Part shown: in pieces, positions 51,461 to 61,060 of the stretch
How positions within the stretch are numbered: the stretch's first letter is position 1
Layout of the letters: every line of letters begins with the position of its first letter
DNA from: Bacteroidia bacterium
GTDB taxonomy: Bacteria; Bacteroidota; Bacteroidia; Chitinophagales; Saprospiraceae
DNA length: 64,000 nt
Direction: 5' to 3'
Assembly: GCA_030430845.1 (NCBI GenBank)
Contig: JAUIKE010000005.1
Coordinates: forward strand, 1-64,000
Made by a program: the position numbers and the translations under genes
The notes under the pieces: model-generated
Seen by the model: only the letters and a program-made list of their open reading frames with translations
Told to the model about the DNA's origin: nothing
The model's database searches: none

Positions 51461-51949
51461 ATGAAAAAGAAATATTTTAAAGAAAAACAACATTTTAATA
51501 ATATTGAAATAATTGGGATACTGATTTTTTCAATGGGTTTGTTGATATTCAGCTTGTTTAATGCACTGCAGGAACACCATTGGACATTTACAATTATTGA
51601 ATGGAGTGCGCTGGGGTTATTATTAATTCTGGGGGGCTATTTATGGTATCTCATCAACTTGCGTTTGCATCTTGCGGTGACGGAAGACGGCATCCAATTT
51701 AAGATGAAACCCATTCACAGTAAAAAGAAGAAAATTCCCTGGAATATGGTAGCCAGCTGTGAAATTATCCGAACCCCGGGCATTGCACAGTGGCATGGCG
51801 GTAATATCACCTTCAACTATGAGCAAAGTTTCACGCTTTGTGGCCGAAATGGTCTACACATTACAACTGTGGACGGCAGAGAGTTTTTCCTAGGCACCAA
51901 AAATTTAGAGCAATTAAAAGAAGCTGTAGAAAAAGCCTTAGAAAAATAG
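51461..51949 (+). CDS. Two-TM protein with PH-like domain, unknown function
   Basis: 162 residues. Two adjacent hydrophobic helices (~17-38 and 47-67) are followed by a short beta domain (LAVTEDGIQFKMKPI ... IPWNMVASCEIIRT) that resembles bacterial PH-like domains. Preceded by a GAGGAAG ribosome-binding-like sequence 6 bp before the ATG. No neighbours in operon. Confidence 0.68.
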   Translation: MKKKYFKEKQHFNNIEIIGILIFSMGLLIFSLFNALQEHHWTFTIIEWSALGLLLILGGYLWYLINLRLHLAVTEDGIQFKMKPIHSKKKKIPWNMVASCEIIRTPGIAQWHGGNITFNYEQSFTLCGRNGLHITTVDGREFFLGTKNLEQLKEAVEKALEK

Positions 51950-52022
51950 AAATATGAGTTAGCCCTATTTTCAAAAGAGGCTTTAGAAAAACAGGCAATT
52001 CAAATAAACCTTGATTTTCAAA

Positions 52023-52067
52023 TCGTTGTCCGTTGTCAGCGAGTAAACGGACAACGGACAACGACTA
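52023..52067 (+). repeat. CGGACAACGGACAAC-type repeat with inverted copy
   Basis: GTTGTCCGTTGTC is followed after a short spacer by AACGGACAACGGACAACG, giving both tandem and inverted copies of the same 7-bp word. It lies in the 190-bp gap before the minus-strand gene at 52140. Confidence 0.55.
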
Positions 52068-52139
52068 AAAAAGCTAAATGACTGAAAAATAATGCTTTAC
52101 AAATTAGGTCAAAAATTCGGAATGACTCATGTTTCTATG

Positions 52140-52616
52140 TTAAAAAACATAGCGGATCGATAACCCTCCGCCATCTGCCCAAAAGCCGGAATAACCTATG
52201 AGGTTTAGAGCCGGTTTCCAATCAAGCCCGACGCTGATCGGTACTTCCGTGAAGGTGTATTCCAGTCCAATAATTCCATCCACACCCACTACTACGTAAC
52301 TATTGCCTTCATCGGCCCACCAGGCCCTGGGGCCGTTCCAAAATCCTATGTGTGCACCAAAGCCGTAATACCACTGCAAGCCCGGGGCATCAAAAGCATT
52401 ATCGTGTACTTCATACAATCCAGTAGCAGTGAACCCTCCCCACCGAAAGCTGAGGATGCCCTCCACTGCATGACTGCCAGTGATAAAGTGCTTAGCAGTG
52501 ATCCCGTTAAATGCTCCTGCCCGTACTCCAATACCCGTTTGATAGTTTTGGGCATTTAAAAAAATGGGTAGGCTACAGAAACTTAGGAGAATAACCCAAT
52601 GCATACTTTTTCTCAT
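52140..52616 (-). CDS. Small secreted beta-barrel-like protein
   Basis: 158 residues with a signal peptide (PIFLNAQ, residue 22). Alternating hydrophobic/aromatic strands (QTGIGVRAGAFNGITAKHFI, GGFTATGLYEVHDN, YYGFGAHIGFW) ending in IRYVF suggest a small outer-membrane barrel. No characterised family recognised. Confidence 0.72.
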   Translation of the reverse strand: MRKSMHWVILLSFCSLPIFLNAQNYQTGIGVRAGAFNGITAKHFITGSHAVEGILSFRWGGFTATGLYEVHDNAFDAPGLQWYYGFGAHIGFWNGPRAWWADEGNSYVVVGVDGIIGLEYTFTEVPISVGLDWKPALNLIGYSGFWADGGGLSIRYVF

Positions 52617-53102
52617 ATTTTAATAATTTACTTTAAATGTAGGAAGGTAGAAAATAGCCGGAAACAGCTGTTTTCTACCTTCATTATCTGTTAACGAATC
52701 AGGTTTCAAAATATTGAATCTTTCTACCTTCTACTGACGCTTACGGTCAGGATACTCTCTGCATGAAGCTTACTAATCCCTTCATTTTATTTCGGGCTTA
52801 GTAATCTTCTACCTTCTACCTTGAAGTTACATACCCTTATGGATTAATAAGATGAAACATATTCCTCCCAACCCCTACTGAAAAAACCGAAAAGCAATTT
52901 TTCCTTCCCAGTTTTGGGCGTTTTGGCTCCATTTTAACCACTCAAATGAGATTTATCTTGTGTGTAGGGCAATTTGATTTAAACAATTCGGGCAGCTTTC
53001 TTTTGGCAAGGTATCATCAAAATGTTTTAACTTTTTATTTTTTTAAACAAAAAGATTAATTTAGTGGTGATAAAAACTTAAAAACCTATAAAATCACCGT
53101 TC
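52617..53102. other. Intergenic region with TTCTACCTTC words
   Basis: 486 bp without a gene. GAAGGTAGAAAA pairs with TTTTCTACCTTC across 52639-52681, and the word CTTCTACC recurs at 52729 and 52808-52822. GACGCTTACGGTC (52737-52749) forms a tiny hairpin. The final ~250 bp are AT-rich and show nothing else. Confidence 0.45.
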
Positions 53103-53579
53103 ATGGGAAAGTACAAAATTGAATTAAAGTGGGCTGTCATTTTCTTCATTGTGAGTCTGATCTGGATATTTCTGGAAAAACTGGTAGGGCTGCATGATGC
53201 CCACATTGATAAGCACCCTGTTTACACCAACTTTTTTGCGATCATTGCAATCGCGGTATATGTTTTTGCCTTATTGGACAAACGGAAGAACTTTTACAAC
53301 GGAAAAATGAATTGGATGCAAGGCTTTGTATCCGGAGTCATTATTAGTGTGATTGTTGCTGTGCTAACGCCATTAGCCCAATATCTGACACACGAAGTCG
53401 TCACACCAGACTACTTTCCCAACGCCATTGAGTTTGCGGTTAGCAACGGCAAAATGGAGCAAACGGCAGCAGAAGCCTATTTCAGTCTGAACAACTACCT
53501 GATTCAGTCTGCAATAGGAGCGATCGTCATGGGTGTGCTCACCTCAGCGATCGTGGCTATTTTTGTAAGGAAGAAGTAA
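53103..53579 (+). CDS. DUF4199-family membrane protein
   Basis: 158 residues. Four hydrophobic helices (~8-27, 42-58, 72-98 and 132-155), with the family-typical LKWAVIFFIVSLIWIFLEK at the start and FAVSNGKMEQTAAEAYFSLNNY between helices 3 and 4. DUF4199 proteins are Bacteroidota inner-membrane proteins of unknown function. Monocistronic, closed by a hairpin terminator. Confidence 0.87.
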   Translation: MGKYKIELKWAVIFFIVSLIWIFLEKLVGLHDAHIDKHPVYTNFFAIIAIAVYVFALLDKRKNFYNGKMNWMQGFVSGVIISVIVAVLTPLAQYLTHEVVTPDYFPNAIEFAVSNGKMEQTAAEAYFSLNNYLIQSAIGAIVMGVLTSAIVAIFVRKK

Positions 53580-53580
53580 A

Positions 53581-53615
53581 AAAAAGATATGCCGCTCCAG
53601 GCGGCATATCTTTTT
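53581..53615. terminator. Bidirectional terminator
   Basis: GATATGCCGC/GCGGCATATC stem with 5-nt loop, flanked by A and T runs. Lies between the DUF4199 gene and the small minus-strand gene. Confidence 0.88.
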
Positions 53616-53853
53616 ACATTTGTTCTCTACCTCGGTTAGTCAGGCGCTCTTCATAATGTCTGATGAGTAGTGCCTGTTTCTCCGCGATTTTGTTCAGAAC
53701 GCGGAGTTCTTCTTTGAGTTCTCTTTGGGTTTGAAGGGGGTTGTCGAGGTAGGGGAGCTGTTTGCGTAACCGGTTGATGTCGAGGATCTTTTGAAGTGTT
53801 GAATTGAGTGTGATTTTGGCTCTGATCAGCCTTCGTTTAATCGATCTCTTCAT
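53614..53853 (-). CDS. Small basic coiled-coil hypothetical protein
   Basis: 79 residues, very basic N-terminus (MKRSIKRRLIRAKI) and heptad-like Leu spacing in the rest (LKEELRVLNKIAEKQALLI), so a short coiled coil. Ends at a bidirectional terminator, which supports transcription in this direction. No family recognised; it could be spurious. Confidence 0.5.
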   Translation of the reverse strand: MKRSIKRRLIRAKITLNSTLQKILDINRLRKQLPYLDNPLQTQRELKEELRVLNKIAEKQALLIRHYEERLTNRGREQM

Positions 53854-54314
53854 TCCCTATACAGGTTTGGTTAACAAAATTTTTACTAAATATACACATT
53901 AATAACGTCATAACCCAAGATTTAGGTTTGTAAAGTGTCAAAAAAACCAAATAAAAATGGCTTTTTTTTCAATACTGGGAAAAATGTTTTGGTATGCCTT
54001 TAACACTAAATAACATAATTTTAATAAATACAATAAACCTATATATGTTTGCTGCTAATAATGAGTGTTAACGTTAAATTTACATATTTGTATGATCATT
54101 TGTTCATGGATGGGTGGATGAAGATGGGTGAGGAGGAAAAGAGTTGGAAATCAAATGTTAAATGTTTTAGGGCAGCAAACTTACTGGTCTTCAAAAAATA
54201 AATTTCCATTTTCCTGTCGGCGACCGACTACTTTTGGGCAATTAGTAAAGGATGCCTAATTTTTTTTTAATTTAATCATAAGAAAAAATTAGTCCTTGCC
54301 CTAAATCTAAGCCC
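53854..54314. other. AT-rich intergenic region before the HTCS
   Basis: 461 bp, strongly AT-rich, with no open frame, hairpin or clear promoter box. It presumably carries the promoters of the small minus-strand gene and of the HTCS. Confidence 0.4.
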
Positions 54315-57300
54315 ATGTTGCCCATTTGGAAATTGGTCAAACCGTTATTCGTCCTTTTGTTTGTACCTGTGTTCACGCAGGTATATACCCAAAATATTGG
54401 AATGCTGCCTGAATTGTCTGTCAGAGCAGAAAAAATAGGTCTGGAAGAAGGCATTCCTGAAAAAAATATTAAGGTAGTTTATCAGGACAAAACAGGATTT
54501 ATTTGGCTGGGAACATCCAATGAATTGGTCAAATATGACGGCTATCAATTTCTTAGTTACCGTTATCCATCGAAAGATTCAATCTTGATTCATTTTGAGG
54601 TAAGTAGCATTACCGAGGACTTATCTGGTGATCTTTGGATAGGATGCCAATATATAAATGAAAACCAACCGGTCCTTTTCCGTTTTAATCGTGCTACCGA
54701 AATACTAATCCCCGTCTTTTATGATTCTGTTCAGGAACAGAGCCTGATACAAAGCGATGTCATGAATTTACACTTTGATGGTAGATATCTGTGGATAGAT
54801 GCTCGATGGTTGTACAGGATTGACTTAGCTTCACAAATTCACAAGGCCGATACCGCTCAAAATCCCGCCATCAAAATATTTAAGGAGATAGATACAGGTT
54901 TTCACAATTTTAATGTTTTCTCTATTTTCAAAGACAGCCGACAGAGGCTTTGGTTTCCTGGGGCAGGCGGAATCTATCAGTGGGTTCCATCTGCTGATTC
55001 TTTAATTTATTACCCTTCTCCAAGGGAAGGGAATCAAGAGATGTCCCAACCTGTTGTGATCACTTTTCTTCATGAGTCACCAGATGGTTGGTTCTATGCA
55101 TTTTCCGGAGAGCGAGGTCCCTTATTCCGATTTGAACCTCAGCTTGGGACTTATAAACCCATTGGTGATTTTCAATTTGATCTTTCCAACTATGTCAGAA
55201 GTTGCGCTTTGGATACCTTTAAGAAAAGGCTTTGGTTAGGCACTCCAAATGGGGCTGGTAATTTGATGTCGCTGGATTTAGAGGAAGGGAAAATTTGGAA
55301 TGTTAGACTTCAGTTAGATGATGGGCTCTCCACAACGAAGGTAAAAGCCAACAGTATTTTATATGATAATGATGATAATATTTGGATCGCAAGTGAAGGC
55401 TCTTCCCTAATCAAATGCAGTCCTCAGGCCAATCAGTTTAAATGGATTAAATTTGATCCTGCAGCTATGAATTCTATTTCAAGTGATGCAGTATTTGATT
55501 TCCAGCAAAACGACAAAGGTCAAATCTGGATTGCTACTTATGGAGGTGGACTCAATCAGTGGGATATAATCAATAATACTTTTTCTAGTATTCAATCTCT
55601 AAAGGGAAACAGAAATATTTCAGAACTGACAGGTATAGAGACAGATACTGCAGGAAACATTTGGATGGGGGCCGGATTTTCTATTTTTCAATATGATCCT
55701 CAAACAAAGCAATATCAAGCTTATGATGGTGGGGGAACGACCTTCTCCATCCTTCAAACTTCCATCGGCGATATTTATGCCGCAAAGACAAGAGGATTGT
55801 TTCAATTTTCCACAGACAGCAATAATTTTGTCAAAGTCAAGATCACTCATCCGGATAATCCTAACTCGGGGGGACGCCTTTGGATAGAACAGATTTTTGA
55901 AGATAGCAAAAGACGCTTATGGTTAGGTACACATCCTAACAATAAGTATGGTTGTATTCTATACGATCCACAAGTTGATTCTACTATTTATTTTGAACTC
56001 CCAAAAATGAATGGTTTTGCAGAAGATGAAAATGGAAAAGTTTGGTTGGGCACCATTGACGGTCTTTTTCATTTGGATCCAATTGGCGGTAGTTGGAAAC
56101 GGTATGGCCAAAAAGAAGGCCTTTCTAATGATGTAATTAATTCTGTGTTGAAGGATGCAGAAGGCCACTTATGGATTGCAACGGACAATGGTCTTAATCT
56201 TTTTGATCCAGATACCCAAAACTTTAAGCGATACTTCACTTCTGACGGACTTCCATTCAATTCTTTTAACAATTCCTCCTTAAAATATAGGGATGGGCGT
56301 CTATTATTTGGTAGTAACAATGGTATACTGATATTTGATCCCAAGCAGATAAAGTTTGATAAAAAAGGACCGCAACTGGTTTTTACAGCTTTGGAGATAT
56401 TCGATGAGCCATTGAAGCCTCAGCAGGGGGGGCTTTTAGAAAAACATATTTCATTGGTACCGGGAATTGTTCTGCCTTACTGGAAAAATGATCTTACTAT
56501 TCACTTTGCGGCTCTTCATTTTAAGAACCCGGATAAAAACCAATATCGAACCTTCCTGGAGGGGTATGATGTCAACTGGAAACGGAACGGAACTGACCGG
56601 TCCAGTCATTATACGAATCTGGATCCCGGGCATTATGTATTTCGTGTACGGGGAGCAAATAGTGACGGCATTTGGAGCGAAGATGAAATTGCTTTGAATA
56701 TTGTGATTCGTCCCCCTTGGTGGCAAACAATATGGGCCTATTTGGGCTATGTTTTGGTTGTTGGGTTATTAAGTTATGGCTTATATCAGTTTTTACTCAA
56801 CCGCCGCCTGGAAAAAGAGGAAGCTCGCCGCCTGCGCGAGCTGGATGAGGTCAAAACCAAGCTCTACACCAACATCACCCACGAATTCCGAACGCCCCTG
56901 ACCATCATCCTGGGGATGACCGATAAAATAAAAAAAGATCCCACCCGCTGGTTCAACGAAGGCCTGGGGATGATCCGGCGGAATGGTCAACAACTACTCC
57001 AACTCATCAACCAGATCCTGGACCTTCGAAAGCTGGAGGCCGGAAAACTGACTATGGACATGGTGCAGACCGATATCCTTCCTTTTTTGCAATACCAGCT
57101 AAATGCATTTCAATCGCTGGCCGCGGAGCGAGACATTCGCCTGCATTTTATCACCGAGGAAAAGGAGATCCACATGGATTTTGCACCCAAGGAGTTGGGA
57201 TACATCCTCAATAATCTGCTGTCCAATGCGATCAAGAATAATAAGGAAGGAGGGGATGTATATGTTTCCGTCAATAAGTACGAAGGGCGAAGGACGAAGG

Positions 57301-58442
57301 GCGAAAGGCTGGGGAATAAAGAATTTGACCTTCGACCCTCACCCTTCGACCTTCAAATAAAAGTCCGAGACACCGGCATCGGCATTCCCTCCGACCAACT
57401 CCCGCACATCTTTGACCGATTCTATCAGGTGAATACAGAGGCACATCGCTACCTAAGCAAAGCCGGACAGGGTAGTGGGATCGGCCTGGCTATGTGCAAG
57501 GAACTGGCAGGGTTAATGAAAGCCGGTTTGTCTGTCCAAAGCCAGGTGGATGAAGGGACTTCTTTTTATTTAAGTTTGCCAGTGACCAATGAAAAGCAAC
57601 TGATCTCTTCTAAATCTATTATCAAAAAAGAAGGCCAGGGAGATTCATCTGTATTATTGCCGCTTGAGCAGGGTCTGGATCAGGCAGGTGATTTACCTCA
57701 GCTTTTGATCGTAGAAGATAATAAGGATGTAGTCCGTTACCTAAGTTCCTGTCTGGAAGATCATTACCAACTTGAGATCAGCTACAACGGAGCTGAGGGC
57801 ATTGCCACGGCCCTGGAATTAGTACCGGACCTGATCATCAGCGATGTGATGATGCCGGAAAAGGATGGTTATGAACTCTGTGAAACGCTAAAGGAGGACG
57901 TCAGCACCAGCCACATTCCCATCATTTTACTAACAGCCAAAGGAGATCTGGATTCCAAAATAAAAGGATTGAAATACGGAGCAGATGCTTATTTGGCTAA
58001 GCCCTTCAAGGAGGAAGAGTTGCTGGTACGAGCTGAGCAACTAATCCAACAGCGTCAAAAACTACGCGATAAATACAGCAGCAGCTTTGATCTTGATCGA
58101 CCTGTTTCTGAATCCATTGACCCCGAAGAACAATTTCTTCAAAAAATAAGAGACTTCGTCCTGGCCCATTTACAAGATGAAACTTACAGCATCCAACGCC
58201 TATGCCGGGATCTTCAGGTCAGCCGAACCCAATTGCATATGAAGCTCAAGGCCCTCACAGGCAAGCCTACCTCGCATGTGATCCGGGACATAAAGTTGCG
58301 TAAGGCCCGGCAACTCCTGAGAGAAACTGATCTGAATATTTCTGAAATCGCTTACCAATCAGGTTTTTCCCGGCTTTCTTACTTCACGAAGGTATTTACG
58401 GAGACTTTTCACCAAACGCCGAGTGAGTATAGAAAGGAATGA
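54315..58442 (+). CDS. Hybrid two-component system regulator (HTCS)
   Basis: 1375 residues, complete HTCS. Signal-type N-terminus (VPVFTQVYTQ). Two-component propeller repeats span ~40-740, Y_Y_Y ~745-805, one TM ~808-830. HisKA has His856 in ITHEFRTPL. HATPase ~950-1095 shows NNLLSNAIKNN and DTGIGIP. Receiver has Asp1177 (LIISDVMMP). The AraC HTH_18 lies at ~1265-1375. The sensor half (to about 56800) is AT-richer than the kinase-to-AraC half. Residues 989-1013 in the ATPase domain are encoded by an inverted pair of GAAGGGCGA-type repeats. HTCSs usually sense a glycan breakdown product and switch on a neighbouring utilisation locus; here the next genes are two aspartyl-protease-like proteins. 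Confidence 0.94.
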   Translation: MLPIWKLVKPLFVLLFVPVFTQVYTQNIGMLPELSVRAEKIGLEEGIPEKNIKVVYQDKTGFIWLGTSNELVKYDGYQFLSYRYPSKDSILIHFEVSSITEDLSGDLWIGCQYINENQPVLFRFNRATEILIPVFYDSVQEQSLIQSDVMNLHFDGRYLWIDARWLYRIDLASQIHKADTAQNPAIKIFKEIDTGFHNFNVFSIFKDSRQRLWFPGAGGIYQWVPSADSLIYYPSPREGNQEMSQPVVITFLHESPDGWFYAFSGERGPLFRFEPQLGTYKPIGDFQFDLSNYVRSCALDTFKKRLWLGTPNGAGNLMSLDLEEGKIWNVRLQLDDGLSTTKVKANSILYDNDDNIWIASEGSSLIKCSPQANQFKWIKFDPAAMNSISSDAVFDFQQNDKGQIWIATYGGGLNQWDIINNTFSSIQSLKGNRNISELTGIETDTAGNIWMGAGFSIFQYDPQTKQYQAYDGGGTTFSILQTSIGDIYAAKTRGLFQFSTDSNNFVKVKITHPDNPNSGGRLWIEQIFEDSKRRLWLGTHPNNKYGCILYDPQVDSTIYFELPKMNGFAEDENGKVWLGTIDGLFHLDPIGGSWKRYGQKEGLSNDVINSVLKDAEGHLWIATDNGLNLFDPDTQNFKRYFTSDGLPFNSFNNSSLKYRDGRLLFGSNNGILIFDPKQIKFDKKGPQLVFTALEIFDEPLKPQQGGLLEKHISLVPGIVLPYWKNDLTIHFAALHFKNPDKNQYRTFLEGYDVNWKRNGTDRSSHYTNLDPGHYVFRVRGANSDGIWSEDEIALNIVIRPPWWQTIWAYLGYVLVVGLLSYGLYQFLLNRRLEKEEARRLRELDEVKTKLYTNITHEFRTPLTIILGMTDKIKKDPTRWFNEGLGMIRRNGQQLLQLINQILDLRKLEAGKLTMDMVQTDILPFLQYQLNAFQSLAAERDIRLHFITEEKEIHMDFAPKELGYILNNLLSNAIKNNKEGGDVYVSVNKYEGRRTKGERLGNKEFDLRPSPFDLQIKVRDTGIGIPSDQLPHIFDRFYQVNTEAHRYLSKAGQGSGIGLAMCKELAGLMKAGLSVQSQVDEGTSFYLSLPVTNEKQLISSKSIIKKEGQGDSSVLLPLEQGLDQAGDLPQLLIVEDNKDVVRYLSSCLEDHYQLEISYNGAEGIATALELVPDLIISDVMMPEKDGYELCETLKEDVSTSHIPIILLTAKGDLDSKIKGLKYGADAYLAKPFKEEELLVRAEQLIQQRQKLRDKYSSSFDLDRPVSESIDPEEQFLQKIRDFVLAHLQDETYSIQRLCRDLQVSRTQLHMKLKALTGKPTSHVIRDIKLRKARQLLRETDLNISEIAYQSGFSRLSYFTKVFTETFHQTPSEYRKE
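57282..57354 (+). repeat. GGTCGAAGG-family inverted repeat inside the HTCS coding sequence
   Basis: Left arm 57282-57308 (GAAGGGCGAAGGACGAAGG...) and right arm 57329-57354 (CCTTCGACCCTCACCCTTCG...) are inverted copies of the intergenic GGTCGAAGG family around a 20-nt spacer. They read in frame between the ATPase N box and the DTGIG motif and encode a hydrophilic insert of about 25 residues. Confidence 0.8.
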
Positions 58443-58451
58443 TGCTAGTTC

Positions 58452-58610
58452 GGGGTTGTGTGAAAACTCGTTCCTCATTTTCACACAACCTAAATAATTC
58501 TGTTTTTGAGAGCTTTTGAGGGAGAAAAACAAAGTTTTTCTCCCTCAAAAGCTCTCAAAAAAATATTATTGGCTGGGAAAAAAGGCCGAAGGACTTTTTA
58601 CATAGCCCCC
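58452..58610 (-). repeat. Three-hairpin element, copy 3
   Basis: Opposite orientation to copies 1 and 2. H1 at 58454-58490 (perfect GGTTGTGTGAAAA arms, centre CTCGTTCCTC), H2 at 58504-58560 (27-bp perfect stem, AAA loop) and H3 at 58571-58607 (GGCTGGGAAAAAAGGCC arm, C(TTCG)G loop on the minus strand). Terminal arms pair only partly. It lies just after the HTCS stop. The rest of the gap (58611-58976) has no gene; a GC-rich stretch at 58630-58700 is unassigned. Confidence 0.85.
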
Positions 58611-58976
58611 ATTTCCTTTTGCAATTCCCCATCCTGGTCATCCCGGCTATCCTGCCGGCCCTCCGAAGGAGAGTGCATCCTGGTACAGACGGTGGGGAGC
58701 AAAAAACCAATAATTCCCTCAACGTGGGTCTTCGGACTGTCACAAATGACTCTATGGAACACATAAATGGTTGATAGTTAATTTATTAGGTCTTTTTATT
58801 TGTACTTTTTGAACAATAGTGTAAAAAAAACAGCGCTATCGTTAACGGAAAAACTTTTTTTTGAAATAATAATCCAAACCTTTGGAACAAGAGTGAAAGA
58901 AAAAGGCTAGGTGTTTAGACAATTTTAGGGTAGACCCAAAGCGGTCGATTTATTGAATACCAAAACACCTAAGATC

Positions 58977-59915
58977 ATGAACCGAAAAATGTCTAATTCC
59001 CTAGCCTTTTTGACTTTATTTCTTTTAAGTTATTCCCTTTCTTTTTCAAATGCGGTGAGCTCGCTTCCTTATAAAAAGATCGGTAACCTGATTGTGGTCC
59101 AGGCAGAAGTAGAAGGCCAAATAGGTAATTTTATTTTAGATACCGGATTTCCCAGTCTATGTTTGAATGGCCGACATTTTGAAAACCAGACTGGAATGCC
59201 CTTCGAAGCCAGCAGCACAGGTATTAACGGCCAACAACAAACCATTTTTTTCTATCAAACTCGTCTGAAAATGGCGGATCTGAACCAGGCTCATAATGCT
59301 CAAGTAATGGATTTAAGTCATTTGGAAAAACGAAAGGGCCTGACCATACTTGGCCTAATTGGACAAGCTGCTTTTAAAAAGCACGAACTGTTGTTAGATC
59401 TGGTCAACGAAACTATTTTATTGATCCCCTTGGATAAAACAGGGAATCGTTTGTCCAGAGCATTCAGTTTTCCCTTAATGGAAATTCCGTTTATGCAGAA
59501 AGAACATTTTCCTGTTCTGACTGCTCAAATTGGGGGGCATGAATTAATATTAGGATTAGATACAGGAGCTGAATTCAATGTCATCGACCGAAAATACCAA
59601 TCCCAGCTACTTGAATATTTAAGTCTGCAAAATGGAGCGATATTAACTAATGGTAGCCAAAGCAGAGCGGTTCGTTCGGCAAGGCTTAAAGGTGTTCGAG
59701 TCGATGGATTAGATTGCTGGCCCATGATGACGATATTTGCAAGCATGGATGGTTTGAACAATGGTTTGAGAGGTAAAGATATAGATGGGCTGTTAGGGGT
59801 GGAATTCATAGTACAAAATCGAATTTCTATTAATTTCAAGAGAAAAATGCTCTATATCTGGGATCGGTATTCGATTAAGGGAGAAGTCCTTGTTGAAAAA
59901 AAACAAAATAAATGA
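58977..59915 (+). CDS. Secreted two-lobed retropepsin-like aspartyl protease homologue, paralogue 1
   Basis: 312 residues from ATG 58977; a TTG at 58953 is an unlikely earlier start. Signal peptide to ~residue 26 (LSFSNA). Two aspartyl-protease lobes in one chain: lobe 1 with Asp55 in FILDTGFPS and closing LGLIGQAAFKKHELLLDL, lobe 2 with Asp195 in LGLDTGAEFNV and closing LLGVEFIVQNRISINF. Each lobe has the DTG and later hydrophobic-hydrophobic-G of clan AA proteases, so this mimics a pepsin-like bilobed enzyme. It follows the HTCS and precedes a close paralogue. Activity not proven. Confidence 0.8.
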   Translation: MNRKMSNSLAFLTLFLLSYSLSFSNAVSSLPYKKIGNLIVVQAEVEGQIGNFILDTGFPSLCLNGRHFENQTGMPFEASSTGINGQQQTIFFYQTRLKMADLNQAHNAQVMDLSHLEKRKGLTILGLIGQAAFKKHELLLDLVNETILLIPLDKTGNRLSRAFSFPLMEIPFMQKEHFPVLTAQIGGHELILGLDTGAEFNVIDRKYQSQLLEYLSLQNGAILTNGSQSRAVRSARLKGVRVDGLDCWPMMTIFASMDGLNNGLRGKDIDGLLGVEFIVQNRISINFKRKMLYIWDRYSIKGEVLVEKKQNK

Positions 59916-60055
59916 AATAAGAGCTGAAAAGATTATGCTATTGCTGTTTTCAAGCTAATCCCCCGTTTTTTTAGTTACCATTCTAACTTCAGTGGTACTA
60001 ACCAGTAAATAGGCTCCATCAAAACCCTATTTACTTACGTTCTAACACCCCAAAC

Positions 60056-61009
60056 ATGAAAAACACCAAAAACATGGCTGCATGCCTCCTGGCATGTGCG
60101 CTTACGACTATGGTATTTGCTCAAAAAGATACCATCCTCAACTTACATTTTTCGATAACCGACCAGCTCATAACAATTGAAGCAGAAGTGCATGGAATTC
60201 AAGGTGTCTTTGTTTTAGACACCGGCGTTCCCGGCATCTTTCTCAATGAGCGATATTTTAAGGAATCTTCAGATGTCATTCCTACCGATCAAGTAGTGGG
60301 AATCAATGGCCGGGCCCGACAGGTAGGACTACTTGTAACAGATATCAAACTGGAAGGGATTAGACAGGGCGTTGATGCCTTGGTTGTTGATCTCACGCAT
60401 ATTGAAAAGAGTAAAAACATCCAACTGTTGGGACTGATCGGGCAATGTATGTTCAAACGGCACGAATTATTATTTGACCTGCCTAATTATTCCACCCAAC
60501 TCATTCCAACTGACAAAAAAGGGCACAGATTATCTACTTTAGAGGAGCCTCCCCAATTTGAAATCCCTTTCAAAACAAAAGGCCATCTTCCGATTTTAAG
60601 GGTCGAAATTAATAACCTAGAACTCTTGTTTGCCTTAGATACAGGAGCTGAGTGTAATGTGATAGCACCAAAATACAGAGACCAAATTAAGGTGACTCCT
60701 AAATGGTCTAAACTGGCTAGTTTGACTTCCGGCTGGAGAAGCCGGCAAACGGTGGCTTATCAAGTTGAAAAGATGAAGGTCTTTGATCAAAATTGCCATC
60801 CTATGTTAAGTGTTTTTTCTTCTTTGGAGTCTATTAATAATAGCTTGTGTGGACCTCAGCTGGATGGCATTATTGGTATGGAATGGCTGCTCCAAAAAAA
60901 GGTTTCTCTGAATTTTCGAAAAAAACGTTGCTATTTATGGAAGGAGAAGTTGGGTACAAAGGAGATTGAAAAGACTCAAATTAAACCAAAGAAAAAGGAA
61001 GTAAATTAA
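60056..61009 (+). CDS. Secreted two-lobed retropepsin-like aspartyl protease homologue, paralogue 2
   Basis: 317 residues with a signal peptide (TMVFAQ, residue 23). Asp55 in FVLDTGVPG and Asp195 in FALDTGAECNV occupy the same positions as in paralogue 1. The closing motifs LLGLIGQCMFKRHELLFDL and IIGMEWLLQKKVSLNF are conserved. Five Cys in the mature region suggest disulfides. The C-terminal Lys-rich tail (KPKKKEVN) differs from paralogue 1. A tandem duplication downstream of the HTCS; 140 bp separate the two. Confidence 0.8.
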   Translation: MKNTKNMAACLLACALTTMVFAQKDTILNLHFSITDQLITIEAEVHGIQGVFVLDTGVPGIFLNERYFKESSDVIPTDQVVGINGRARQVGLLVTDIKLEGIRQGVDALVVDLTHIEKSKNIQLLGLIGQCMFKRHELLFDLPNYSTQLIPTDKKGHRLSTLEEPPQFEIPFKTKGHLPILRVEINNLELLFALDTGAECNVIAPKYRDQIKVTPKWSKLASLTSGWRSRQTVAYQVEKMKVFDQNCHPMLSVFSSLESINNSLCGPQLDGIIGMEWLLQKKVSLNFRKKRCYLWKEKLGTKEIEKTQIKPKKKEVN

Positions 61010-61060
61010 AAAATTAGGCCACTTACTGTTTTTCGTTACCGTTTAAAAGGATCACAAAAA

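Noticed and set aside
58506-58766. Plus-strand frame of 86 codons after the HTCS
   Set aside because: It is built largely from hairpin element copy 3, lacks a plausible ribosome-binding context, and a similar frame exists on the other strand.
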